A DNA stretch of 50,373 nucleotides from Legionellales bacterium (GTDB lineage: Bacteria; Pseudomonadota; Gammaproteobacteria; Legionellales; Legionellaceae): NCBI GenBank assembly GCA_026399195.1, contig JAPLRK010000058.1, positions 1-50,373 on the forward strand, written 5' to 3'. This document shows positions 1-8,727 of the stretch, one piece after another. The notes below the pieces were generated by a model. That model worked only from the letters and a program-made list of their open reading frames with translations. It was not told the origin of the DNA and ran no database searches. Both the position numbers and the translations under genes were made by a program. How positions within the stretch are numbered: position 1 is the stretch's first letter; every line of letters begins with the position of its first letter.

Positions 1-2
1 AA

Positions 3-95
3 GGAGCGACAAAGGGCTTTAAAGAGTCGATGAAAATAAAATTCGATGAAATTCTTGGACGTTGGAATTATAGAGCTTGCCCTATACAAACATGA
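3..95 (+). CDS. possible 3' end of a plus-strand gene entering from the left edge
   Basis: One plus-strand frame is open from the window edge to a TGA at 93-95 and would encode about 30 residues ending in WNYRACPIQT. The other two plus frames stop within the first 35 bases. A weak hairpin (104-120) follows it. No family is recognisable in so short a tail, and an open frame of this length can occur by chance, so this is only a candidate for the end of a gene convergent with iscS. Confidence 0.2.
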   Translation, partial: GATKGFKESMKIKFDEILGRWNYRACPIQT

Positions 96-103
96 TCATT
101 ATT

Positions 104-120
104 CTTCCAAAAACGGGAAG
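104..120. terminator. weak hairpin between convergent transcripts
   Basis: CTTCC at 104-108 pairs with GGAAG at 116-120 around a 7-base loop. On the plus strand it is followed by TTATTTT, which resembles a short U-tract. The stem is only 5-6 bp. It lies 18 bases beyond the iscS stop codon and could end transcription from either side. Confidence 0.25.
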
Positions 121-137
121 TTATTTTGGTCACGTTC

Positions 138-1319
138 CTAACTTCCTATTCTTGCATCAAACCGAACATTATCTTGAAGCCTTGGGATTTGTCGACCCAA
201 TATCTCAACCACCTCGTCTACTTGTTCCTCCGTCGTAAACCGGCCGACAGACAAACGAATGGTGCTCCTTGCCAAGTCAGCGCTAAGGCCCAAGGCCGCA
301 AGAACGTGGGAAGGATGTTTGTTGAGCGAAGAGCATGCGGAGGTGGTGGAGACTGCCAATCGATTTAAGGCCGGGATCAATGCTGCCCCGTCAATGCCTG
401 AAAAGCTGACATTCAAATGACCTGCGATCCGCCGTGTGGGATGGCCATTGAGGTGAATGCCGGGTAACGCTTGTATCCCTTCCCATAATTTCAGCCTTAA
501 TCGATGCAGTCGCGCTTGCTCTTGAACCCTCATAGATTCAGAGAGAGAAAACGCCCTCCCCATCCCGACAATTTGATGCGTGGGAAGTGTTCCTGATCGT
601 AAGCCCCCCTCATGCCCGCCTCCAAAACTTAACGTTTGCAAACGAATTCTCGGTTGTTGACGGACATACAGAGCACCTATACCCTTAGGTCCATAGTTTT
701 TATGCGCTGAAAAGGACATCAAATCGACCGACACCTGTTGTAAATCAATCAGAAGTTTGCCTGCGGCTTGCGCTGCATCCACATGAAAAACGATCCCACG
801 ACCCCGCAACAATTCGCCAATGGCTGCAATCTCTTGAATCACCCCAATTTCATTATTCACAAACATAATGGAGATCAGTATTGTATCTTCTCGAAGCGCC
901 TTTTCTAACAAAGATAAATCCAATAGACCATCCGCTTGAGATTCCAAATAAGTCACCTGAAACCCTTCTCGTTCTAATTGACGAAAACCGTCTAAAACAG
1001 AAACATGCTCTGTCTTCATCGTCACGACATGCTTACCCTTGCGCTGGTAAAAGCGCGCAGCACCCAAAATAGCCAAATTATTCGCCTCAGTTGCCCCAGA
1101 AGTGAAGACAATATCATCCACTCTAGCACCTATCGAATTCGCTACTTCAACCCGCGCATTTTCAACGGCAATTGCGGCTCGTCGACCATAATCATGTGTT
1201 GCAGACGCGGGATTGCCAAAATCTCCCATGGGACCTAGGTATGGCATCATCGCTTCTATGACTAAGGGATCGCAGGGCGTTGTTGCCATGTGGTCCAGGT
1301 AAATCGGCCGATCATCCAT
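138..1319 (-). CDS. iscS: cysteine desulfurase, NifS/IscS family
   Basis: PLP-dependent enzyme that converts cysteine to alanine and passes the sulfur, as a persulfide on its own cysteine, to Fe-S cluster assembly and tRNA thiolation; cytosolic. The 393 residues match the family length (IscS about 404). Visible landmarks are the N-terminal IYLDHMATTP, the PLP-contact His in TEHVSVL, the PLP lysine in SFSAHKNYGPKG, and the active-site cysteine loop STTSACSS near the C-terminus. The start codon overlaps the 3' end of trmJ by 8 bases, so the two are translated from one message. In E. coli trmJ is followed by iscR and then iscS; here no iscR lies between them, and no iscU follows within the visible 137 bases. 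The loop sequence is closer to IscS than to SufS. The exact subgroup is inferred. Confidence 0.92.
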   Translation of the reverse strand: MDDRPIYLDHMATTPCDPLVIEAMMPYLGPMGDFGNPASATHDYGRRAAIAVENARVEVANSIGARVDDIVFTSGATEANNLAILGAARFYQRKGKHVVTMKTEHVSVLDGFRQLEREGFQVTYLESQADGLLDLSLLEKALREDTILISIMFVNNEIGVIQEIAAIGELLRGRGIVFHVDAAQAAGKLLIDLQQVSVDLMSFSAHKNYGPKGIGALYVRQQPRIRLQTLSFGGGHEGGLRSGTLPTHQIVGMGRAFSLSESMRVQEQARLHRLRLKLWEGIQALPGIHLNGHPTRRIAGHLNVSFSGIDGAALIPALNRLAVSTTSACSSLNKHPSHVLAALGLSADLARSTIRLSVGRFTTEEQVDEVVEILGRQIPRLQDNVRFDARIGS

Positions 1320-2055
1320 CAGTGGCCCTCGACCGTTTATGTATGGCTTGCTCTACATTCGTTAATATCCCACGTAACATATTGATCTCCACCGATTCAA
1401 GTCGCGTGCGATTAAAGAGTTTTCGTAAGCGGAGCAGCAGTTTTTTAGGATTCGATGGTTTTAAAAAATCTATGTCCAACAACACGTGTTTTAAATGAAC
1501 ATAAAACTGCTCCATTTGTTCGATGGTTGCCAAATCAGGCATAACCTCAGGCAGTATTGCCTGCGTTGACAACCACCGCATACGTAATTCATAAGCTATG
1601 ATCTGTACCGCTTGCGCGAGATTAAGTGAACTGAATGCAGCCTCACTGGGAATCGTCACATGAGCATGGCAATGCAACAATTCATCATTCGTCAAACCCG
1701 CGTGCTCACGTCCAAATACAAAAGCCACCTCGGTGTCTTCAGCAACCAATCCAACCTCATGAGCCGCCTCAGACGGCGTCAATACGGGCAGCGCAATCTC
1801 ACGAGACCTGGCACTGGTGGCATAGACCAATTGACATCCAATGAGAGCATCCGCTAAGGACTCGGTGACCACGGCATTGTCCAATACATCATCAGCACCC
1901 GCCGCCAACTCGTTGGCCCATCGATCTGGAAAAGAACGAGGCTTGACCAGATAAAGGCGCGTCAAACCCATCGTTTTCATCGCCCGTGCAGCAGAGCCAA
2001 TGTTGCCTGGGTGAGAGGTGGCTACCAAAATGATACGTTTCGATTCAAATGTCAT
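1312..2055 (-). CDS. trmJ: tRNA (cytidine/uridine-32-2'-O-)-methyltransferase TrmJ
   Basis: SPOUT-class methyltransferase that 2'-O-methylates position 32 of several tRNAs using S-adenosylmethionine. The SpoU domain fills the first 160 residues: ATSHPGNIGSAARAMKTMG (motif 1), FVFGREHAGLTNDEL (motif 2) and IPSEAAFSSLNLAQAVQI (motif 3, part of the trefoil knot). The helical C-terminal extension of about 80 residues is typical of TrmJ and separates it from TrmL/TrmH. I chose MTFESKR (ATG at 2053-2055) over an upstream in-frame start at 2130 because homologues begin there and the extra 25 residues would lie in the promoter region shared with the divergent suhB. It is the first gene of a trmJ-iscS operon. 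Confidence 0.92.
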   Translation of the reverse strand: MTFESKRIILVATSHPGNIGSAARAMKTMGLTRLYLVKPRSFPDRWANELAAGADDVLDNAVVTESLADALIGCQLVYATSARSREIALPVLTPSEAAHEVGLVAEDTEVAFVFGREHAGLTNDELLHCHAHVTIPSEAAFSSLNLAQAVQIIAYELRMRWLSTQAILPEVMPDLATIEQMEQFYVHLKHVLLDIDFLKPSNPKKLLLRLRKLFNRTRLESVEINMLRGILTNVEQAIHKRSRATDG

Positions 2056-2061
2056 CCGAGG

Positions 2062-2067
2062 ATTATA
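2062..2067 (-). promoter_or_regulatory. candidate -10 element of trmJ
   Basis: A perfect TATAAT on the minus strand ends 7 bases before the trmJ ATG, so transcription would start at or next to the start codon and the message would be nearly leaderless. No Shine-Dalgarno sequence is visible in front of this ATG, which agrees. The -35 region is poor. Confidence 0.4.
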
Positions 2068-2124
2068 CTCTGTCCTATGAAAGTGTGCTACAATCGGTGG
2101 TTCTGTTGATTTACGAGCCTTCCT

Positions 2125-2907
2125 ATGCAACCCCTACTGAATATTGCTATCAATGCCGCTCGTCTTGCCGGCGATATTATTGTGCGCCACATGGATCACC
2201 TGGATCGCATCAAGATCACCGCCAAACCCAATGAAGGTTATTTCAGTGAGGTCGATATCAAAGCGGAACAAGCGATCATCCAAACCATCCTGAAAGCTCA
2301 TCCCGATCATGGGATCATGGCTGAAGAAAGCGGAATACAAAATGGAGATGCCGAAACCGTCTGGATCATCGATCCCTTAGATGGTACCAGCAACTACCTC
2401 CACGGTTTTCCTTGTTTTTCAGTATCTATTGCAGTCCGCGTCAAGAATCGAATTGAACATGGCGTAGTGCTCGATCCCCTACGTCACGAATGTTTTATGG
2501 CGTCTCGTGGACGTGGAGCCCGATTAAATGATCGACGGCTTCGCGTTTCAAAACAAATACAACTCAGTCATGCTCTCTTAGGCACTGGCTTCTCCTTCAG
2601 AGATCCAAACATTAAAAAACGCTATTTACCCACCTTTGAAGCCTTATTCGGTAACTGCGCTGGCATTCGGCGTACAGGATCGGCCGCCCTTGATTTGGCT
2701 TATGTGGCCAGTGGCCGCTTAGACGGCTTCTGGGAATTTGGTTTACGTCCTTGGGATATTGCCGCGGGTAGTTTATTGATTCAAGAAGCTGGTGGATTCA
2801 TCAGCGACCTCAAAGGGGGTGAAAACTACTTGGCTCATGGGGATGTGGTTGCAGGAACACCCAAGGTATTCAAATCTCTGCTGCAAACACTAGGATCTGT
2901 GACTTAA
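2125..2907 (+). CDS. suhB: inositol-1-monophosphatase SuhB
   Basis: Mg2+-dependent sugar phosphatase of the IMPase fold. In E. coli SuhB also joins the rRNA antitermination complex. Length 260 matches the family. Metal-binding motifs are the Glu of MAEESG (residue about 68), WIIDPLDGTSNYLHGFP (about 85-101) and WEFGLRPWDIAAGSLLIQEAGG (about 210-230), all intact. It is divergent from trmJ with about 70 bases between the start codons, the same trmJ/suhB arrangement found in E. coli and many gammaproteobacteria. The ribosome binding site is weak (GAG about 9 bases upstream). Confidence 0.95.
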   Translation: MQPLLNIAINAARLAGDIIVRHMDHLDRIKITAKPNEGYFSEVDIKAEQAIIQTILKAHPDHGIMAEESGIQNGDAETVWIIDPLDGTSNYLHGFPCFSVSIAVRVKNRIEHGVVLDPLRHECFMASRGRGARLNDRRLRVSKQIQLSHALLGTGFSFRDPNIKKRYLPTFEALFGNCAGIRRTGSAALDLAYVASGRLDGFWEFGLRPWDIAAGSLLIQEAGGFISDLKGGENYLAHGDVVAGTPKVFKSLLQTLGSVT

Positions 2908-2942
2908 GATCGGGCGCGATCCTTATTTCGCTCCCGATCCTA
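2908..2942. repeat. inverted repeat and dispersed 18-mer between suhB and the hybrid kinase
   Basis: GATCGGG at 2908-2914 and CCCGATC at 2933-2939 form an inverted repeat that could fold in transcripts from both convergent genes, but no T-tract follows. The minus strand of 2923-2940 reads GGATCGGGAGCGAAATAA, which is also the last six codons (G-S-G-A-K-stop) of the kinase. The identical 18-mer is found at 16984-17001, and a one-mismatch copy at 22630-22647. Confidence 0.55.
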
Positions 2943-4930
2943 ACCATTCTTCAATGCTCTGAAAGGTGTCTTCTACTACCTGGATAAATTGGAAATATAA
3001 TTGTTCTAATACGGAAACCAAGCCCGCCTTATGGTATCGCTCCAGATATTGACACGCAAACTGCATTCGAATCGTCCCACAATACATGGCCCCACCTTTC
3101 ATCTTATGAGCTAATTTTTCAATCGCATCCCAATTTTTTTCTGCAAAGGCCGCTTTGATTTGTGACAAATCAGTCGAAATTTCCTGATTCACCATCAGCG
3201 AAAAAATCTCCTGCAAAAGATTTTCATTACCCAGGCTTTCAATAGCTGCACTCAGATCCAACAGGGGAAAGATATCCAATTCAAACAATTGTTCTTCATA
3301 ATCCGGCAAATCAAACCCAAGTTTTCCTCGCGTATGTGACTTATTTTGAAGGCCATGATTCGATAAATGAGGATGAGCTGAAAGAATGTATTGATCGACA
3401 ATAATTCTCATCATATTCAAACTACTAGGCTTAGTAAACACAGCATTCATCCCAGACTGTATCCCTTCATGCGTGCCTTGTCCTTTGGCATGAGCTGTAA
3501 GACCAACAATGGGAATTGGTTTTTTGTGGTGCTTGAGCTCCCATTGACGAATCATTCGCGTCAATTCATACCCTGACATGCCAGGCAAGCCAATATCCGT
3601 AGCTATCAAATCAAATTCCATAGATTTTGCTAAATCCAAAGCGGTTTCACCATCGATGGCCGATGTAAAACGACACCCTGCCTTCATAGCGGTCACCTCG
3701 GCCATCCTCAAAGCCACAGCGTTGTCTTCCACTAATAAAAGATGGGGCACAAGATTCCCCAAAGAAGGTAGATGAGAAAGTGCAGACACACACTCTGGCA
3801 GCTCCACGCTTGGGTTAGTTCCTCGCTTACATCTCAATTCAAAATAAAATGTGGTCCCCTCCCCCATATGGCTTTTCAGTTTGATTTCCCCTCCCAATAA
3901 TTTGACATATGACTGAGCAATATGTAATCCCACACCATGTCCCGCATAGGTCCCTTTGTAGGACAAAGACTTTGTCTTGCAATTGCTCAGGAATACCAAT
4001 GCCTGTATCCTTCACCGAAAACAACAACCGAACACTCTCATCGTCACTCAGAAGACATTTCACAAGAATGGTGATGCTGCCCGTAGAGGTGAATTTGATA
4101 GCATTCCCTAATAGATTTAATAAAATTCGGTGAATTTTGGTCCTATCACTGATGATGTAGGTGGGTACCGATGCTTCAACGTCCACTTGCAGATCAATCT
4201 GTTTTAACTGGGTCGTGGGCAGTTCAAGCTGCACAATATCTTGAATGCAAAGACGTAAATCAAAAGCTTCTTCATTGAGATCATGTTCGCTGACATGAGA
4301 TGCAGAAACCACATCCAAAATCCCATTTAATAACCCTAATAATTGAACACCACTCTCTCTGATCCAATGAGCATACTGCCGCTGCTCCAAATGTTGAACA
4401 TCCTCCTCCAAAAGCTCTGACATGCCAACAATGCCACTTAAAGGGGTACGAATATCATGACTCATGTTTGCAATAAATTCAGTTTTGGCTAAATTGGCCG
4501 CTTCGGCCTCATTTTTTGCCTTCTGTAGAGTGAGCTCCATTTCTTTTCGCGCTGTGATATCGTGATAGATGCCGAAGATTCCCACCAACACCTTTTGTTT
4601 GGTAAAAAGAGGGATTTTATTGGTTAATAATGTGATGACTCGCCCATTTGACAAGGTTTGAGGTTCTTCAATCCCAAGTTTTGGCAATCCACTGTTCATC
4701 ACCTCTTGATCATCTAGCCGATACAAATCACTCTCATACTTCCCCCAGGGCAAGTCATAATCAGTTTTGCCAATGATGTCCTTAGGCGATGCTAATTGCG
4801 CCAGATCAGCAAAATATTGATTACATCCAAGAAAAACTGACCGTGTGTTCTTCCAAAAAATAGCAGCAGGCAACTGGTTTATTAAATCATCAATAAACTC
4901 AGGCCCCTGCCAATAATCATCTTCCTTCAT
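2923..4930 (-). pseudogene. PAS-domain hybrid histidine kinase, disrupted by a frameshift/deletion
   Basis: Sensor kinase of a phosphorelay. The 5' part (4930 down to about 3975) has a PAS domain (residues about 15-125), a HisKA box [15 protein letters not shown] with phospho-acceptor His158, and an ATPase N-box with Asn276 and G1 box DTGIGIP. The frame is then lost around 3960-3990. The continuation in another frame starts at [17 protein letters not shown] (G2 box) and runs through a receiver domain (acidic VEDN, phospho-Asp in ATDIGLPG, Lys in FTKPS) and an HPt domain with LAHKMKGG. The stretch that normally links the two halves (an F-x-R-F-like F-box, about 8 residues) is missing, so this is a small deletion as well as a frame change. 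The ATG overlaps the stop of the upstream FAD oxidoreductase (ATGA), so they were co-translated. No cytoplasmic-membrane segment is visible; it looks soluble. Confidence 0.8.
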
Positions 4931-6705
4931 TCATTAACTCTATATTTTAAAAGCTCAGTTGCTGGGTCTTGCAAGCCATGGTGGGGTGGTTTTGATGTTT
5001 TGATAGGATCACTTGTCGAATCTCCTGAAAAAAATGTCCATCCAAAGCCCGCTGTAATCCCTGTAGCAACAGCAAAAGGCATAGATAGCACGACCCCAAT
5101 CGCAAGGGTTGCAAAACTAATACTCAAAATCAAGGTAGCCACCCACTCGATGGATAGGTCACAGATTGCTTGTAGATAAAATGCTGGGAAATCTTGTAGA
5201 GGTAAGGCCCCTTTATCTAATGTTTTTTGCAACATCTTACTTTGGGTGACGACTTTCAATTCACTCATCAAAACCTGCTTTTTCAGCAGGGATTCTATCA
5301 TGCCTGTACTCATCAAACGGTCTAAATTCCTAGAATCGATGGAACGATCCAAATGCTCGCTAAAGGCTCTCACAAGATCCTTTTTAATAGGAATCTTAGC
5401 CTTTTTGGCTTCGGTGACAATATCTAAAACGTCCTGGCGAATTTTGGCAGTAGCCTCTACCTCAGCATCCACAATATCTGCGACCACCTGCCCATTTCTA
5501 ACAAAATAAAACAATTTCATGCATGGATTTGAGATGAGCCCCAATTGCTCCTCACGAATGCCATCATAATCCCTTTTATGAAAGCTACTGTTGGGGTCTT
5601 TCAAATCCCCTAAAGTCAAAGCCCCCGCAGTTTGAACAATGCCAAACTTGAGATCCAGAACCTCTGCTTTGGCCATGTCAGGAATGTAGGTTGCAACACC
5701 TGCTAAAATTCTCTTTGCAATGATGTCTGATTCATCGGCTCTAACCCCACCCTCTAACAATCGGATGGCCCTAGCGCTCAAGGTTAATCCTGTAGAGGTC
5801 TCCATATTAGTGACCTCAGCAAAAGTCATCATCCCATAACCCTGCCCTAAATTTGAAAACATGCAGTGTTGCCCCATACAAAAAAACATGGAGTGGGCAT
5901 TCAAGAGCGATTCAGGCAACTTGACCACCAACAAAGTTTTCAAACGATTTGTTCTTGCACCTGGCTGCATGCCAATCCCAAGCTCATCATTCAACTGTTC
6001 GATATTTTGCCAAGTGGAGTTTACCAAATAATCCGCTTGAAACACCTTCTTTTGAGGGGTGGCACTGCCAGTGTCCTTCACATGAAGGGTAAATCTTGGT
6101 TGACTCGATCTACCTCGTTCAATATGCTCAACTTTAGACTGCTCATACAAGGTGATGTTAGGGTTTGAAAGAATGGTTTTTCGCATATCTTTAAGAAACG
6201 CCCCAAAATCAAAAAGATGCTCGGCTGTTTCCACCCCACACAGCACTCGTTCAGAATTGACCTGACCTTCATACTCCGAGGGCGTCAATATGCGAAAAAA
6301 GTGCTCCGGAGGCCCAAACACCTCATTTGCTGGATCCTCGGCAATCAGGCGAATATATTCTTCTTTGATTTTTTCATAGGTGGCAAGAATTTGTTGAGGT
6401 CTATTATCAGAATCTTTGGTGATAAAAAAACGACCGTGCCGGATGGGGTGATTGTTAGGGAGCTCTCTGCCGACCACATAATGTGGGTATTTCCTCTGAG
6501 CCTGAATACTCGCTCGCAAATACATAATAGCTGTTTCAACATTTACATAATGAAAACCATGCCCCATACGACCTGGATTTCTACCGCTTGCCCCAGATCC
6601 CAATAGAGATTTTTCAATGATCTTCACCTGATAACCGCGTTCAGCCAATTCAAGTGCTGCCCCAAAACCTGCAACCCCTCCTCCGATGACTAAAACTTCT
6701 GGCAT
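4927..6705 (-). CDS. FAD-dependent oxidoreductase (DAO-like) with C-terminal membrane hairpin
   Basis: The N-terminus has a dinucleotide-binding Rossmann motif, [21 protein letters not shown], followed by a Glu ending strand 2 (KIIEKS), as in the D-amino-acid oxidase/glycine oxidase superfamily. The substrate is unknown. A long middle region carries residues such as [18 protein letters not shown] and [15 protein letters not shown], consistent with a DAO-type substrate domain. Residues about 515-560 hold two hydrophobic stretches ([20 protein letters not shown] and [13 protein letters not shown]) that probably anchor the protein to the membrane, an unusual addition for this fold. It is the first gene of a two-gene unit with the hybrid kinase, joined by an ATGA overlap, so oxidation state or product might feed the sensor; that is inference. 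It is divergent from the djlA-like gene. Confidence 0.7.
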   Translation of the reverse strand: MPEVLVIGGGVAGFGAALELAERGYQVKIIEKSLLGSGASGRNPGRMGHGFHYVNVETAIMYLRASIQAQRKYPHYVVGRELPNNHPIRHGRFFITKDSDNRPQQILATYEKIKEEYIRLIAEDPANEVFGPPEHFFRILTPSEYEGQVNSERVLCGVETAEHLFDFGAFLKDMRKTILSNPNITLYEQSKVEHIERGRSSQPRFTLHVKDTGSATPQKKVFQADYLVNSTWQNIEQLNDELGIGMQPGARTNRLKTLLVVKLPESLLNAHSMFFCMGQHCMFSNLGQGYGMMTFAEVTNMETSTGLTLSARAIRLLEGGVRADESDIIAKRILAGVATYIPDMAKAEVLDLKFGIVQTAGALTLGDLKDPNSSFHKRDYDGIREEQLGLISNPCMKLFYFVRNGQVVADIVDAEVEATAKIRQDVLDIVTEAKKAKIPIKKDLVRAFSEHLDRSIDSRNLDRLMSTGMIESLLKKQVLMSELKVVTQSKMLQKTLDKGALPLQDFPAFYLQAICDLSIEWVATLILSISFATLAIGVVLSMPFAVATGITAGFGWTFFSGDSTSDPIKTSKPPHHGLQDPATELLKYRVNE

Positions 6706-6800
6706 AAATTTTCGCCCAATGATCCAACACTAAAAGCATACACTAAAACAGTGTATGATCGAACAAAAAATTTCAATTAATCGATCAGGCAAATCATCAT

Positions 6801-7649
6801 ATGAACTTTCGTCAATCTTTCTCTCATGGTGCGTGGTGGGGCAAAATCATAGGTGCACTTTTTGGATATATGGCTGCAGGGCCTGCAGGGGCTTTTTTTG
6901 GAATTTTGATTGGCAATTTTTTCGACAAAGGCTTGTTCCTTCACGATACCCGCCCACATTGGCATTATCACGCAGAAAAACGGAAATCGGTACAAAAGAT
7001 CTTTTTTGACGCGACTTTTTCCGTCATGGGCCTCATCGCAAAAGCGGACGGTAGAGTGTCCGAACATGAAATTCACCTGGCGAAAACATTAATGCAAGAA
7101 ATGCAACTCAATGCAGAGCAGATCAAATCGGCTCAATTTTATTTTAATGAAGGAAAAAAGCCAGAGTTTCATTTAAACCAGGTGATCATTCGTCTTAGAA
7201 GCGCCTTGCATGATAACCCACAATTGTTAAAGCTCTTCATAGATATCCAATACCGCGCGGCCAACGTGGATGGACTTTCGGCTAAAAAACAACACATCCT
7301 CAACACCATTCTCAAAACCATGGGCTTTGCCCCACTACCCAACCAATATCGGTTTTACGACGATTATGCAAGTGACACAAGCTATCAAGGCAACGCTTCA
7401 TCTAACCACCAAAAGCAACATGGCCACAGATCCTATGGAACATTAGACCATGCCTATGCCCTACTCAACGTCACCCATAAATCCACACAGACTGAAATCA
7501 AACGCGCCTATCGACGACTGATGAGCCTAAATCACCCTGATAAACTCGTTGCCAAAGGCTTGCCGGAACAAATGTTAAAAATAGCTACTGAAAAAACACA
7601 AGCCATCAGCAAAGCCTATCAACAAATTTGTGAGTCTCGGGGATGGTGA
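6801..7649 (+). CDS. djlA: DjlA-like membrane co-chaperone (TerB + J domain)
   Basis: Type III membrane-anchored J protein that stimulates the ATPase of DnaK at the inner membrane. The N-terminus has one glycine-rich transmembrane segment (about residues 12-38, GALFGYMAAGPAGAFFGILI) of the type involved in DjlA dimerisation. It is followed by a TerB-like domain (about 60-165, FSVMGLIAKADGRVSEHEI) and a C-terminal J domain (about 215-282) with the essential HPD in LNHPDKLVAKG. Length 282 fits DjlA (E. coli 271). J proteins of this class are implicated in intracellular growth in Legionella and Coxiella relatives. The gene ends 4 bases from the convergent lipase gene. Confidence 0.9.
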   Translation: MNFRQSFSHGAWWGKIIGALFGYMAAGPAGAFFGILIGNFFDKGLFLHDTRPHWHYHAEKRKSVQKIFFDATFSVMGLIAKADGRVSEHEIHLAKTLMQEMQLNAEQIKSAQFYFNEGKKPEFHLNQVIIRLRSALHDNPQLLKLFIDIQYRAANVDGLSAKKQHILNTILKTMGFAPLPNQYRFYDDYASDTSYQGNASSNHQKQHGHRSYGTLDHAYALLNVTHKSTQTEIKRAYRRLMSLNHPDKLVAKGLPEQMLKIATEKTQAISKAYQQICESRGW

Positions 7650-7653
7650 TCTC

Positions 7654-8586
7654 CTAATCGAACACAACCCCATGCTTATCAAGCAGCTGCCTAGTTTTGT
7701 CTGCCATATATTGATGTGCTGCTCCGGAAGGATGAACAGGGTCAAAAAACAAGTATCCCTGACAAGCGTCACCCGATAAATGAGCCTTAGGCTTTACAGT
7801 AGAAACCATTTTTAAAATCGAGTGATGAGATTTTAGGCCGTCAACAGCTTCTTCATAACAGGTGCCTAGCACATTGGTAAACCCATATTTTTCAGGCGAA
7901 TAAATCATGTCTGAAAATGACTCATTCACATCAAAAAAGTACCATTCAACATTTGGATAACGATTTCGAAGCTCATTGACCTTTTGCTCTAATCTCGCAT
8001 TATGCTCCAAGGATAAATAAGTCAAAACATCCACCGCATCAAAATCGCGCGCTGCAGGCGTCAACCCCAAGTCAGGGAGATCTACCACCAGAATATGTTT
8101 TGCCCCAGCATCAGCCAAGCGCACCAAACTATGCTCAATCCCAAGCATCACATCCTTCAAGGATTTCTCAACATCATCAGGAACCGCAAGATAGTTATTA
8201 GCTCCAATCCATACGACATACATACTGTTCGGGGAAGCTTTATCATCATTCGTCAAGAAATAGCTGTCCAATTCACGAGTCAAGGTAAAAAATCCATCAT
8301 CACTATCATCACCCTCCATCACACCAGCCCCACCAAAAGCGTAATCCAACAGATGATCTTTACCCGTCGTTGGATAATAAGATTTGGCTAGTAGCTCAAT
8401 CCAAACCGGACCATTGGAAAATCGTCCTTTAAAATAAGGCGGCGAGGTGGGCAATTGATGTTTCAAATACTCATACAAGTTCCCGTTATCAGACAAACTA
8501 TCCCCAAACACAATAAACTGATTAAGCGGCTGTGCTGATACGAGAGCTGAAAATAAGAAAGCAAAAAGGATGGCAATAATTTTCAT
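7654..8586 (-). CDS. secreted GDSL/SGNH-family lipase or acyltransferase (PlaA-like)
   Basis: An exported lipolytic enzyme. A signal peptide of 18-19 residues (MKIIAILFAFLFSALVSA) precedes the mature protein. SGNH blocks are clear: block I FIVFGDSLSDNGNLYEYL with the nucleophile Ser, block III VWIGANNYLAVP (Gly and Asn of the oxyanion hole), and block V FFDPVHPSGAAHQYMA carrying catalytic Asp and His. Length 310 is typical of Legionella PlaA/PlaC/PlaD and of Vibrio/Aeromonas thermolabile-hemolysin-like enzymes (lysophospholipase A, glycerophospholipid:cholesterol acyltransferase). The precise lipid substrate cannot be told. Two C-terminal cysteines (VLGTCYEEAV, SGDACQGYLF) may form a disulfide, a feature seen in GCAT enzymes. 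It is monocistronic with its own promoter at 8623-8652. Confidence 0.85.
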   Translation of the reverse strand: MKIIAILFAFLFSALVSAQPLNQFIVFGDSLSDNGNLYEYLKHQLPTSPPYFKGRFSNGPVWIELLAKSYYPTTGKDHLLDYAFGGAGVMEGDDSDDGFFTLTRELDSYFLTNDDKASPNSMYVVWIGANNYLAVPDDVEKSLKDVMLGIEHSLVRLADAGAKHILVVDLPDLGLTPAARDFDAVDVLTYLSLEHNARLEQKVNELRNRYPNVEWYFFDVNESFSDMIYSPEKYGFTNVLGTCYEEAVDGLKSHHSILKMVSTVKPKAHLSGDACQGYLFFDPVHPSGAAHQYMADKTRQLLDKHGVVFD

Positions 8587-8622
8587 AGTGATTCAAGACC
8601 GTTGTTGTAATGACCGATGAAC

Positions 8623-8652
8623 AGTATAGTCTTGAAATAGGAGCATGATCAA
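8623..8652 (-). promoter_or_regulatory. sigma-70-like promoter of the GDSL lipase
   Basis: On the minus strand, TTGATC (8647-8652) and TATACT (8623-8628) are separated by 18 bases. Transcription would start near 8616, giving a leader of about 30 bases before the ATG at 8586. Confidence 0.5.
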
Positions 8653-8683
8653 TTTTTTTGAGCCCATATGTTAACTGGATGGA

Positions 8684-8709
8684 CAATTATACTGTGCACA
8701 GTACAATTG
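8684..8709. repeat. 26-bp near-perfect palindrome downstream of deaD
   Basis: The arms CAATTATACTGTG and CACAGTACAATTG are complementary at 12 of 13 positions with no loop. A loop-free palindrome without an adjoining T-tract looks more like a protein-binding site than a terminator. It lies between the deaD stop codon and the lipase promoter. The 12-mer TATACTGTGCAC at its centre recurs as the -10/discriminator of the tRNA-Lys promoter. Confidence 0.5.
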
Positions 8710-8727
8710 CCCACCAAAAGCACAGAG

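Noticed and set aside
90-105. Fur-box-like TGATCATTATT
   Set aside because: Matches the 19-bp consensus only partly and lies downstream of genes rather than in a promoter.
3950-4000. Programmed ribosomal frameshift in the hybrid kinase
   Set aside because: No slippery heptamer followed by a hairpin is evident, and family residues are missing at the junction, which a frameshift alone would not explain.
8684-8709. Terminator of deaD
   Set aside because: The palindrome has no loop and no T-tract follows, so intrinsic termination is unlikely.
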